64,000 nucleotides of DNA. Source: Vanessa cardui (taxonomy: Eukaryota > Arthropoda > Insecta > Lepidoptera > Nymphalidae). The position numbers and the translations under genes were made by a program. Positions 35,601 through 44,192 of this stretch are shown here, piece by piece (position 1 is the stretch's first letter; the number at the start of each line of letters is the position of its first letter). The notes beneath the pieces were generated by a model. That model worked only from the letters and a program-made list of their open reading frames with translations. It searched no databases and was not told the origin of the DNA. The stretch covers positions 4,975,001-5,039,000 of the forward strand of contig NC_061134.1 of assembly GCF_905220365.1 (NCBI RefSeq). Direction: 5' to 3'.

Positions 35601-38600
35601 TTTGAAAAGTGTTCAAAAATATTACTTCCCTTCACAATGATATTTATGGTTTTATTTTTGATACCCAAAATTTTTACCCAGGTAAAATAAATATTTACAC
35701 TTGAAATCTTAAATAAATACATCTACTTTTAAATGACATTTTTTTTATATTCTTATTTGAATAAATGTTTATTCAAGTTAATAAAATTATTTTAGGTTGA
35801 TAATGAAATTTATTTAAGTCCTTGGAGTGTAATTTCTAAAGCCAAGCCAAAAATAATAGACTTTAATCCTAATGGTGAAATGAAAACGAGAACCATTCCC
35901 ATCGAACATATTGTTAGTTTGAAAAAAATCTTACAAAAAATTAGGACACATGGAAAATTGAAAAATGTTTTAAGATTCGATGATCCATCGTTTTGGAATA
36001 CATCATACGTTTTGCAAATAATGAATAGGTATATAAATAACATGACGGATACATTACGCCCAAAAACAAAACTAAAAATATTGACGAATTGCAGTAAAAG
36101 CTTGGACTTATGTAGATTCTTAGCATGTCCTAATATTAAAGAAAGTTGTATATTATGTGAAGTTCAAACGAAAATTAATTCAAAAAACACAACTACGTGT
36201 GAGAAATTTTCTACTGCATTTTTAAATAATCATAGGCAACCACAGAATCTCTACTAATAACATATATCAGAAGAAAATGGAACCAGCACACATGTTTCCC
36301 TCTTCTTATAACCTGGGTGCCTTGAGGCGCGAAGAGGCATCTTACGGGCCGACATGGCGAGGGCGACTAGTGCAGCTCATTCTTGCTGACTGTATTGATC
36401 GTCGTCGCGTTTGGACTCCACTTTGTTTAATAAATATATAAAATACCTACCCGGATATTATAAAAAAGAATCGCGCTTTTTAGCCTAAGTATAGCATTAA
36501 TTAATCAATATAATTGAATTCATATGAATGGATCAGACAATTAAAGTAATTAGTGTTAAAATATGAAGATATTTTATTTTCCTCGACAAAAGCATATCAA
36601 AAAACATTTAAGTTAAATTTTGTAGAATTGATAATAGCTGCGGGAACAATTAAAAGGTTTTGGTATGTTTTCTCGTAAGTCATTAAGTAAACATTCCCGA
36701 AAGTTCCCTTATCTCACAACAGATAGGTGCATAGCGCAGATAACTATATATAAGGGAGACGCAGACTATCCAAACATTTACTGTCGCACCTTGTCCCTAA
36801 GTCACCCGTCACTATGTTCAGTTCTAGGACGCTTTTACCTTTCTTTGTCTTGTGTATTGTCCAAGGATCGCTGAGTAAGCCATTCACTAGTAAGTTTTAA
36901 AATTGTATTATAATATTATTATTATTCTTTACGTGAAATCAAAGCATTGCTATATTTTATAATTCAACAGTTACAGATAACATAGTTGAAGGGCGCGGTA
37001 TCGGTTCCACAATATGGGGTTGGATAACATATCCGTTTACGTGGTGGAGCGCCGATGTTAATGAAATACTACCCGAGAAAGATCAACTTCTTCAACCAGA
37101 TGCGACAAATACTTACAATTATTTAAACAACCAGAACTTAAATGTACAGTGCAACGATCAAACATGTACTACGATCAGGTGTGACAAGTACGGATGCGTG
37201 AACATTACGTGTAATATATATGACACAGATCTAACTGGAGAGTGTCGGAACTACAATACCGAAGTGAAACCCGAAGAGCCTACTACTCCTAATTCGTCAC
37301 AATCAGTAACGACGCTGCAGTCACAAGATAAAAAAGCTGACGTGACGACGAAAGAGCCCACTATTTCAACCACAGAAACACCTAAACCCACTATCGAAGA
37401 CCGACCCTTAGAATTAGAAGCAGTATTATCGTCAACCGTCACCGAAATTGTAGATAAAGTAAGAGCTACTGTTGATTAGGAAACCGAATTGAAACTTACT
37501 ACGCTAAGGTAATCCAACTCCATATTGTACTTTAATGTTGTTTTATTGTAACCGAAACCGCACTTTATGTGAAAATAAATATAGCATTATTTCCTTACAA
37601 TTCCATAATTTAAATAGAACTACTTAAACGAAACAATAATTGATAAAATTATATTTAACTTTTAGTTTTTTTTGTAATATTTCAGATCCAAATACGCTAA
37701 AGGAATTCACGTACAATATTTTATTGTTTGACTTAGAAAAAGTTTTCAAAAATTATTTCGAAACATTTTTTACACAATACGCTACAAGACTGACGAATAA
37801 TTTAATTGAAAAAATGGAAATCGATTCGTTTTGCTCGGACGGAATATGTTATTATTCTAGATGTGAAAATTATAACTGTGAGTTGCAATTATGCAAATAT
37901 TATTTAATAACAGGAGAGAAACAATGTATGAGTGAAAATAAAACCAAAAAAAATAAATTAACCTATCAAGACAAGTTAAAAAAATTACTTAATAGGGATA
38001 ACATGGAAGACAATGAAATAATAAATGGTGAATTTAATAAATAGATGTATTTCGAATTAATTATTTTTATGTGTGTAATAATGAAAAAAAAAAATATATA
38101 ATAAAGTTTAAAAAAAATAATTTAATTAACGAGTAAATCAAACTTTGTTATACAAATAAATCCATGTCATGATAGTGATAATCATTTTTAATTGAAAATA
38201 AAACGTTTAAATTTTAGTTGTAAATTATTTCAAATAACTTTTGGTAATTATAAATGCTAACCTGATGTTGAAGTTTTCTTAACACCGGCGGCGTAGCGCT
38301 GGCCTCGGTGTCCGATGAAATGGTTCGCAGAAGAAGCGGGGTGTCGCTGGAGTCAGCCAGCTCGGAGCTCGTCTCGCTGGGTTCGGTTCCCTCGCCAGCT
38401 TGTCTGATTTAGAAACATTTACATGATAGATAGATTCCGTTTCATCCTCATCCATCATCGATAGGTTCCGATTTATGAGTCAAATAAAAGCTTAAGTAAT
38501 TTCATTTTCTACGAAAATAGGCTATTTAACAATGCGAAAAATAAATTGTGAATTATTGTAATCAGTGTATACTTTGAGTTTAAAAATGGTTATTTACTAA

Positions 38601-41600
38601 CGAAACTTGAAAATAATACTTAATTTATTCAAAAATCAATAAATAAAAATGCATTTTTTCAAACGTTTGTCACATGATATAAAACGCTCCTGATTGGCCG
38701 GGCTTATGATGAAGTCAATTTGTTGTAAACCTTGCTTTTCTACTATATGTACCTACTACTATATTATTAAAGTGACGTCAATGACCCCATTGCAGCGCCA
38801 TATTGTCCAAGTAGCGTTTCCGCGCGTTATTTAAATATGGAATTTTTAATATGATATTTTTCGGCAAATATGTACTAGAATTAAAAAAACATCTACTTTT
38901 ACTGGGTTCCTTAACCTCTACTAAATAATATAAAATGGATTTTAAAAACCAGTAAAATAGCCTATTAGTCAATATATGGTTATTTAAACTCAGTCGACGA
39001 TATTATCTCACTGCATTTTAATACATATGTATATACCTAATAAGAAAGCATAGGGTCATTTGACGTCATATAGCGTTCCATTTCAAAAGATTATGCTAAT
39101 AGCATATCATTCGAAAAATATTACACAAAGCATTATAATAAAACAAGTATAGTATATTCTAACTAACAGGAAAAAAGCCAAAGAAACAACATTTGACAGC
39201 AAATAGACTCGATATCTTTGGTTGAGAGTTTGATTGATCTATATTTACTAGAGATTTGCGTAATGACGTTTGGAACGTCAAATAAACTGTTACCGGAATT
39301 TTTGGAAGTAAAATTAAAGTGAAAATATGTAGTTAGGTGTAACAGTGTTGTATTATAAATAACGATATATTAATCATATACTTTCGGTAATACACAACAT
39401 AGCTGATATACAAATCGCATGATACGTAATACATAAGCATACGTAAGTCTAATGCTTTTTTGTCTTTTTCCATACTTCCATTGTAGAGACTAATGTATAT
39501 TTGATATTGTGATAGGCAATTTGACTTCATTAAAACTCTACGACAATTATTGTTCGGTTTCCATCACGCTTTGAAAGTAATTAATTTATTAATATCATGG
39601 ATTAGGACTAAACCTTTTAATTTGATGCTTCCGCTCTTTTATTAACAGTACTTCGGTCATGTAAAGGTCGTTTAAACGAATGACTCATTGCCAAATTATA
39701 TGCATAACATATCTAATCCATGGTATATGTATATACAACAACAGTCTGTAAATTCCCACTGTTGGGCTAAAGGCCTCCTCTCCCTTTGAGGAGAAGGTGT
39801 GGAAATATTCCAACACGCTATTCCAATGCGGGTTGGTGGAATGCACATGTGGCAGAATTTCTATGAAATTTGTCACATCATCACAGGTTTCCTCACGATG
39901 TTTTCCTTCACCGCTGAGCACGAGATGAATTATAAAGACAAATTAAGCACATGAAACAGCGGTGCCTGCCTGGGTTTGAACCCGCAATCATCGGTTAAGA
40001 TGCGCGCGTTCTAACCACTGGGCCATCTCGTGCTCATATGTATATAATATATATAATATTATAAAAAAAAGTAACTGTCTATCCGTCCGACAACGACGCT
40101 GTCAGCACTAAACAGAATTAGATAAACTTTGGTGTGAAGCAAACATGAACTCTAAAGTGAGGCGTAGACTTACGTACTACATTTTTAACTAAAAACTACG
40201 ATTAACACGACTCACTCAGCTGAAAATTAATTTTATAAGAAAGTACGCCACGCCGATATCAGCTATGGCTGCGAGTACTCACTGTATGAAGTAGTGTATG
40301 TTGACGTAGTTGGGCGCGGTGGCGCAGAGCGGCGAGTCGGGCGCGGGCGGCGCGGACGCGGCGGGCGGCAGCGTGCCCGCGCCCGAGCTGTCGTCCGAGC
40401 CCGCGCCCGCCGGCACCACGCCCCAGTCCGACAGCGCCCGGAAACGGTCCCGCCCTGCTGAGCGCGGCACGGGTTGCACTTATTGCCAACTTATCATTTC
40501 ATTTTACATATTTTTTTTTTATGGTATAGGTTGGCGGACGAGCATATGGGCCACCTGATGGTAAGTGGTCACCATCACCCATAGACAATGACGCTGTGAG
40601 AAATATTAACTATTCCTTACATCGTCACTGCGCCACCAACCTTGGGAACTAAGATGTTATGTCCCTTGTGCCTGTAGTTACACTGGCTCACTTACCCTTC
40701 AAACCGGAACACAACAATACTGACTACTGTTATTTGGCGGTAGAATAACTGATGAGTGGGTGGTACCTACCTAGACGGGCTCGCACAAAGCCCTACCAAA
40801 CCATAAATAAAACAATAACGAATTCTAAATTTAATTTAAGGCGAGCGAAGACGAACCTGCTTGTATATAAACATATTCTCCGTCGTTGATATCCACCGGG
40901 ACCTGGTCGTAGTAGGGTTCGTCCTCGGCGGCGGGCACGACGGCGGGAATGCTCTCGAGCGATATCGGCGCGGACTTGTCGTCGGAGGCGTCGGGCGGGT
41001 CGGGCGTGCACGACGTGGCCTCCTCGTCGATGGAGAGCGGCGTGGCCGCGCCGCCGGACCGCTTGCGCTCCGATGACAATGAGTTAATTGACTCGTAGCT
41101 TTTCACCTGTGAAATAAAAATGTGATAATATATTATTCATGACAATTGAAGCTTTTGGATGATGATATTCAGTCTACCTGTCTTTGTTTGTGTGTTTTTT
41201 TTTTGAGACATATTCAAATACGTGTATCTTATTTACATTATTTTTATTGAATTGAACTCACCCTTTCACTAATTGAGGGTGTAGATGCTCTGCTAGCAAT
41301 GGATTCTCGGGACTCGGCGTTTCGTAGTCTTCTTCCCAGCGACGATGGGGGGCTTTCTTCGGCCAAGCCTGATTCTGGTAGTGAAGCTCCACGTTTGTTG
41401 AAAACTTTTGGAGGTGGCCTAAAATATTTATTATGTTTATCATAATATGAATTTTATTGAATGATAAATTTTGACTGTCTCACTTTGATTAAATCAATGA
41501 AATAACTGCAGGACAAAGAAAAAACTGTTCAAATCAGACTTGGAGACATTTTCATCATAACTATGAACTATATATATAATTATAAAAAGATTTTTGTAAA

Positions 41601-43528
41601 GTGAATGAGTTCATTAAATGTTAAAAAATAATAGTAGAAGTAATTTATGTAATAATTATGACTAATTTGAATTTACACATTTTTGGTTATTGAATAATTC
41701 ATATAATTATGCTTACTTTGGTGGCACTTTCTTCTTAGTAGCAGATGCGGGATCTGTAGAACTACTTTCCGAGGATGGTGGTGATTCATCCAATTTCTTA
41801 GCAGCATTCTCGACTGCTTTTAAACCATTAACTTCAATCACTGTTACAAAATCACCTGCTTGTGATGCTGGACGGTTTTTAGCTTGAGTTTTATTAGTTG
41901 ATTCTACATCTAGTGGAAACATTCAACACTGTACAATCTTTGTCTCTATAATTTCTGAATTAAAGTATGTCCACTCAAAAATAATAGAAATAACATCAAC
42001 GCTACATACTTTAAGGAGATAATAATTAAAGTTTCTTTATATAAATATAATTTCTTACCACTTAAATCATTGTCAGTTCGTTTTACGATTTCACTGTTGC
42101 ACCGTTTTCGAGCTTCAGCTGCAAGGTTTGATGACAGTTCATTTATGCATTGGTTAACAGAACTCCTTTCGGCAAAATTCACAGGTTTGCTTCTCAAGTG
42201 TACCTCGTCACAGTCAGGAGCCTCTGCTGAGTCATCACTCTTAAGACTTGTTTCACTTTTCTTTGAGAGTGAGTCAGTGTTAGAATCCTATGTTTAAGAA
42301 TAAAATTAAAATGGAAGAAAAAAACACTTTATAAGTTCTTACAATCATATTTAAATAAATTTAGATCATGGAACATAATAAACACAAACTGATAAGATTT
42401 GATCAATAATTGTTTGTAGAAGCTATAAATTAGGTTCATTTATTTGAAATAGATGAATAATGCGCAAATAAGTAAATAATAATACAAATAACCTGTAACT
42501 ATTAATCTTATTGGCTTTCATTATTGTTTCAAAGACACAACAAAAATACATACAAACAATTGTATAGTCCTATAAGATTAGTCAAGTGGTTAAGTTCAGC
42601 ATGTGACAGCACACCTAATTAATTTAAATAGATTCAATGTTGTTTATCATTAAAAGTATTAGAAACTAAGTTCTTTAAATTAGAATAATTACTAACTACA
42701 ATAAATTGTTCAGAATAAAGTTAATTTATGGTAAATGGAAGTATTTTTTTCCTTATAGATATTTTGTTTTTGTAAAGAGGCATATATTCATTTCTTTTTA
42801 TCCCATTTATGCTTTGAGCAATACACTAGAATACATACGATATATCTTATTGGATATATTCTTTTATATAAGAATGAATGGTTTTAAATGTCTTATTGAA
42901 ATTCATATAAGAAACTAATAACAGGAGGTAACTAATATGTAGGTAAGTATGATTCATGTTAACTATTACCTATAAACAATAATTGAACTTGTTGATATGA
43001 ATTTAAGCATTGTTTCGATAATGCAAATGTAATGTTAATATATTATGATTATCAATTATATTTCGACAAGATAAAATTAAAGCATTTACCATGTATCTTC
43101 TATTACAAGTATCTGTCACACGAATTTAATACTAAAGGTAAATTTTAAGTAACTGGACCAAAGAAAATGATTCACCAAGTAAACAAATAATCTTTTGTAA
43201 CTAATCTCTTATCTAGTAGAATGAAATTGACTGTAAGATAACTAAATCTTACTTGTTTGCTATCAGATGTTTTATCGTCATTCGTGTCAATCCCTGAGGG
43301 CGGCGCCGTCCTACTTCCTTGGGAAGCTTTATGTTTCTCGACATCAGACAGTAAAGTTTCTAAATACTCGACATAGAATTCTTCTTTTTCTAACTCTTCC
43401 CTAAGGATAGCTACTTTCTGTTTATGTTTAGCTAAATTGGCCCTGACATCGTCTTCCCAAGCGGCTGGTAAAGTGCTATCTGGAAAACGTTGCACCCACA
43501 CACGCTGAAAATCCCCGAAGACGCTCAT
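23629..43528 (-). CDS. BCR: Breakpoint cluster region protein (RhoGEF/RhoGAP)
   Basis: Rho-family regulator with both exchange and GTPase-activating domains, 1264 residues in 21 exons (minus): 43253-43528, 42059-42287, 41717-41909, 41262-41418, 40857-41106, 40283-40457, 38262-38403, 31801-31917, 31539-31724, 30952-31149, 30032-30151, 29835-29957, 29123-29320, 28617-28826, 28196-28406, 27833-28026, 27039-27202, 26139-26278, 25413-25558, 24789-24913, 23629-23869. The N-terminal oligomerisation coiled coil (QRFPDS, then heptads) marks BCR rather than ABR. DH is about 475-681 (YTPASHPDHAMLTEALN), PH about 682-858, C2 about 880-1000, RhoGAP about 1048-1264. GIYRVSG holds the catalytic Arg near 1077, and MSLHNLATVFGPTLLRPS is the RhoGAP signature. 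YVNI at residue 419 matches the GRB2 SH2 consensus. Exon 15 was set at 28406 because only that acceptor keeps frame. Intron 7 contains opposite-strand genes. Confidence 0.93.
23911..24205 (+). mobile_element. SINE family S1, copy 2
   Basis: A full-length SINE with A box TGGCCCAGTGGTTAGAA, B box GGGTTCAAACCC and a (GTT)n tail. Target duplication TTGATAGTCAA is on both sides. It lies in the last BCR intron. Confidence 0.85.
24325..24610 (+). mobile_element. SINE family S1, copy 3
   Basis: A second S1 copy in the same BCR intron and the same orientation, more diverged (part of the B box lost). It ends in GTTGTTG. Confidence 0.8.
25621..25962. mobile_element. MITE family M2, copy 1
   Basis: A 342-bp element with inverted ends TATAGTACGACACAA and TTGTGTCGTACTATA, the similarity continuing for about 30 bp. 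A second copy sits in a PSMD2 intron at 62591. There is no coding capacity. Confidence 0.82.
26415..26987. mobile_element. MITE family M3 with long inverted ends
   Basis: A 573-bp element starting TATAGTCTGTTCGCGTTAAG and ending CTTAACGCGAACAGACTATA. The pairing continues with gaps through the GTTTACCG and CGGTAAAC segments and the GACCAATCAAATC and GATTTGATTGGTC segments. The ends could therefore fold into a long hairpin. It is in a BCR intron and occurs once here. Confidence 0.88.
27262..27571 (-). mobile_element. SINE family S1, copy 4
   Basis: Minus-orientation S1 element, from (CAA)n at the left to GGGCCATCTCGA at the right. The duplication AAAATGTAA flanks both sides. It lies in a BCR intron close upstream of exon 27039-27202. 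Confidence 0.85.
28860..29093 (+). mobile_element. SINE family S2, copy 1 (5' truncated)
   Basis: Begins TAACAGTAGTCAGTATTG and runs to CGTCCGCCAACCTATACC plus a poly(A) tail. It matches 60569-60868 and the inverse of 40508-40801. It lies in a BCR intron, about 30 bp from the exon at 29123. Confidence 0.8.
29449..29740 (+). mobile_element. SINE family S1, copy 5
   Basis: Full-length S1 element with a tRNA-like head and a GTTTGTTTG tail, flanked by ATGTAATTGA duplications. It is in a BCR intron. Confidence 0.85.
30233..30471 (-). mobile_element. SINE family S3, copy 2
   Basis: Same structure and orientation as the copy at 2371: the tRNA-like head is at the right end (GACCACGGAGGTCGTC on the plus strand) and the AT-rich tail at the left. 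It is in a BCR intron. Confidence 0.8.
30487..30939. mobile_element. MITE family M1, copy 3
   Basis: A full-length copy whose end lies only 12 bp past the splice donor of BCR exon 30952-31149. E-box CACGTG and CRE-like TGACGTCA are both intact. Confidence 0.85.
31210..31479 (-). mobile_element. SINE family S3, copy 3, with (ATGATA)n tail
   Basis: A tRNA-like head at the right (GACCATGGAGGTCGTC) and an expanded AATAATGATGATAATG-type microsatellite at 31210-31256 as its tail. It is the third S3 copy and again on the minus strand. Confidence 0.8.
32070..32232 (-). repeat. Degenerate SINE S2 fragment
   Basis: An inverse match to the 5' half of S2 (CTAACCTTGGGAGTTAAGATG and AAAGCCCTACCATT). It lies in BCR intron 7, upstream of the nested cluster. 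Confidence 0.6.
32736..35443 (+). CDS. Unrecognised secreted two-module cysteine protein (cluster gene A)
   Basis: I do not recognise this protein. It is nested in BCR intron 7 on the opposite strand. Exons by phase: 32736-32802, 33033-33127, 33201-34911, 35205-35443; 703 residues. The ATG at 32736 opens a signal peptide (MKITTIFLLLFYLNLAKC). The middle is Asn/Lys-rich with many N-x-S/T sites, a short Cys cluster near residue 190, and RLKR near 34392-34403, a furin-type site. The end of exon 3 encodes six Cys spaced x4, x4, x4, x4, x11 (first module). Exon 4 encodes a second module in which the two middle Cys are replaced by Ala and Phe but spacing is kept. Without splicing exon 3 would run on to a stop at 34949; the GTAAGT donor and matching phase favour the longer form. 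The family looks shared with the three genes downstream. The function is unknown. Confidence 0.75.
35637..36257 (+). CDS. Unrecognised small secreted cysteine protein (cluster gene C)
   Basis: Exons 35637-35681 (signal peptide MIFMVLFLIPKIFTQ) and 35796-36257 join in phase 0 to give 168 residues. A helical, Lys-rich middle ends at RYINNMTDTLRP. The Cys motif that follows is a variant of the cluster pattern, with spacing x6, x4, x6, x2, x13. A poly(A) signal is at 36429-36434. Position, strand, signal peptide and helix-then-cysteines layout tie it to genes A and B, but the spacing is divergent, so common descent is only probable. No known family is recognised. Confidence 0.7.
36270..36430. repeat. 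GC-rich dispersed-repeat-like patch
   Basis: A segment containing TGCCTTGAGGCGCGAAGAGG and CTTACGGGCCGACATGGCG stands out from its AT-rich surroundings. It has the look of a retroelement 3' tail. It overlaps the presumed 3' UTR of gene C. There is no second copy in this window. Confidence 0.3.
36745..36754 (+). promoter_or_regulatory. TATA box of cluster gene B
   Basis: TATATATAAG lies about 60 bp before the ATG at 36814, placing a start site near 36775-36780. It is the only clear TATA box seen before a gene in this window and hints at tissue- or stage-restricted expression. Confidence 0.6.
36814..37479 (+). CDS. Unrecognised secreted cysteine protein (cluster gene B)
   Basis: Exons 36814-36889 and 36971-37479 join in phase 1 to give 194 residues. 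The signal peptide (MFSSRTLLPFFVLCIVQG) is followed by a Trp-rich segment (IWGWITYPFTWW). The full cysteine module comes next, with spacing x4, x4, x4, x4, x10 at about 37150-37246. The tail is Thr/Ser/Pro-rich, mucin-like, and ends in a short helix. A TATA box and a poly(A) signal (37574-37579) bracket it. The module matches gene A module 1 and exon D in spacing but little else, so the family is evolving fast. No known family is recognised. Confidence 0.78.
37686..38044 (+). CDS. Cysteine-module exon D (terminal exon; 5' partner uncertain)
   Basis: An open exon behind a good acceptor (TTTTTTTTGTAATATTTCAG), needing one carried base, that ends at a stop at 38042 with a poly(A) signal at 38100-38105. 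It encodes an amphipathic helix region and then six Cys spaced x4, x4, x4, x4, x10, with a Lys/Asn-rich end. It has no ATG of its own. The TTG-led frame at 37640 is not a start. Exon 1 of gene B and exon 3 of gene A both end in the right phase, so this may be an alternative last exon of gene B. Its layout mirrors exon 4 of gene A. It could also be a decayed gene. Confidence 0.55.
38516..38966. mobile_element. MITE family M1, copy 4
   Basis: A full-length copy in a BCR intron, ending ATAGCCTATT. TGACGTCA is retained while the E-box is changed to CACATG. Confidence 0.85.
39288..39380 (+). repeat. Short repeat matching the NLE1 intron insert
   Basis: GTTACCGGAATTTTTGGAAG and the downstream GTATTATAAATAA resemble 15743-15830. 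The two segments suggest an unnamed low-copy element; its ends are not defined. Confidence 0.4.
39736..40030 (-). mobile_element. SINE family S1, copy 6
   Basis: Minus-orientation S1 element between (CAA)n and GGCCATCTCG, flanked by ATGTATATA duplications. It lies in a BCR intron. Confidence 0.85.
40508..40801 (-). mobile_element. SINE family S2, copy 2
   Basis: An inverse full-length S2: poly(T) at the left, then GGTTGGCGGACGAGC, ending AAAGCCCTACCAAACC. It lies between BCR exons 40283-40457 and 40857-41106, about 50 bp from each. Confidence 0.82.
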
Positions 43529-44192
43529 CTCTCACAAAACGATTTCATGTCAATTTATGTTAAAGTAATAATATGAAATCACTGTAATAGTAAGTGTAAA
43601 AAATGTATCAGAAATTCTGTCATTGCAAAAGCAATTTTTTTTTATATTTTTTTCATATATTTTGACATGTACCTAGTCGAAGGAATAAGTCCATAAAGCT
43701 TTATCTATATTCTATATGATTTAAATCTTAAAATTATTATTACTATCTTTGGTTTTTAATAATATTTTATTCTTTATTCGGATTTAATTTACATAATAAG
43801 AGGCGGGTAAAGCGGCTATGGCACAGCATATTTATATAACTTTGCATAAAATATATTAATTTAATTATGGAAGTTAATTTGTAACTAAACACTTTATTTT
43901 AAATAAGCATTTTACCTAGTACAAAATGTTCAAATAAGTTTAATCAAATAAAAGTAATTAATATGTAATGACTCCATTTCGAAAAATGAATATATTTTTA
44001 AGTGGCAGCAATTTTTGACATTGACATTGTTGAGTTTTCGAATATTGACTATTGAGGGAGTCTTGTCTCTTTAAATAAATTACAAAAAATAAGTCTTTGT
44101 ACATGGACTATAGATAGCATCCATAATCCATTAGTCTGTGACTCTTTGACTATAAGTCTAGACTAGCTTCAAATGAAGTATTGATTATTAAA
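43529..44192. promoter_or_regulatory. Divergent promoter region, BCR / ARMC5
   Basis: A 664-bp spacer between outward-facing start codons. It is AT-rich with no TATA box and no repeat seen. A short upstream ATG at 44172 runs straight into a stop (ATG AAG TAT TGA). Confidence 0.45.

Noticed and set aside
37640..37685. TTG-led extension of exon D
   Set aside because: It covers the pyrimidine tract and acceptor of the exon, so it is intronic.
38778..38972. Minus-strand frame repeated in MITE copies (similar protein near 30760-30940)
   Set aside because: The frame recurs only because the MITE recurs. It spans the element end and resembles no protein.
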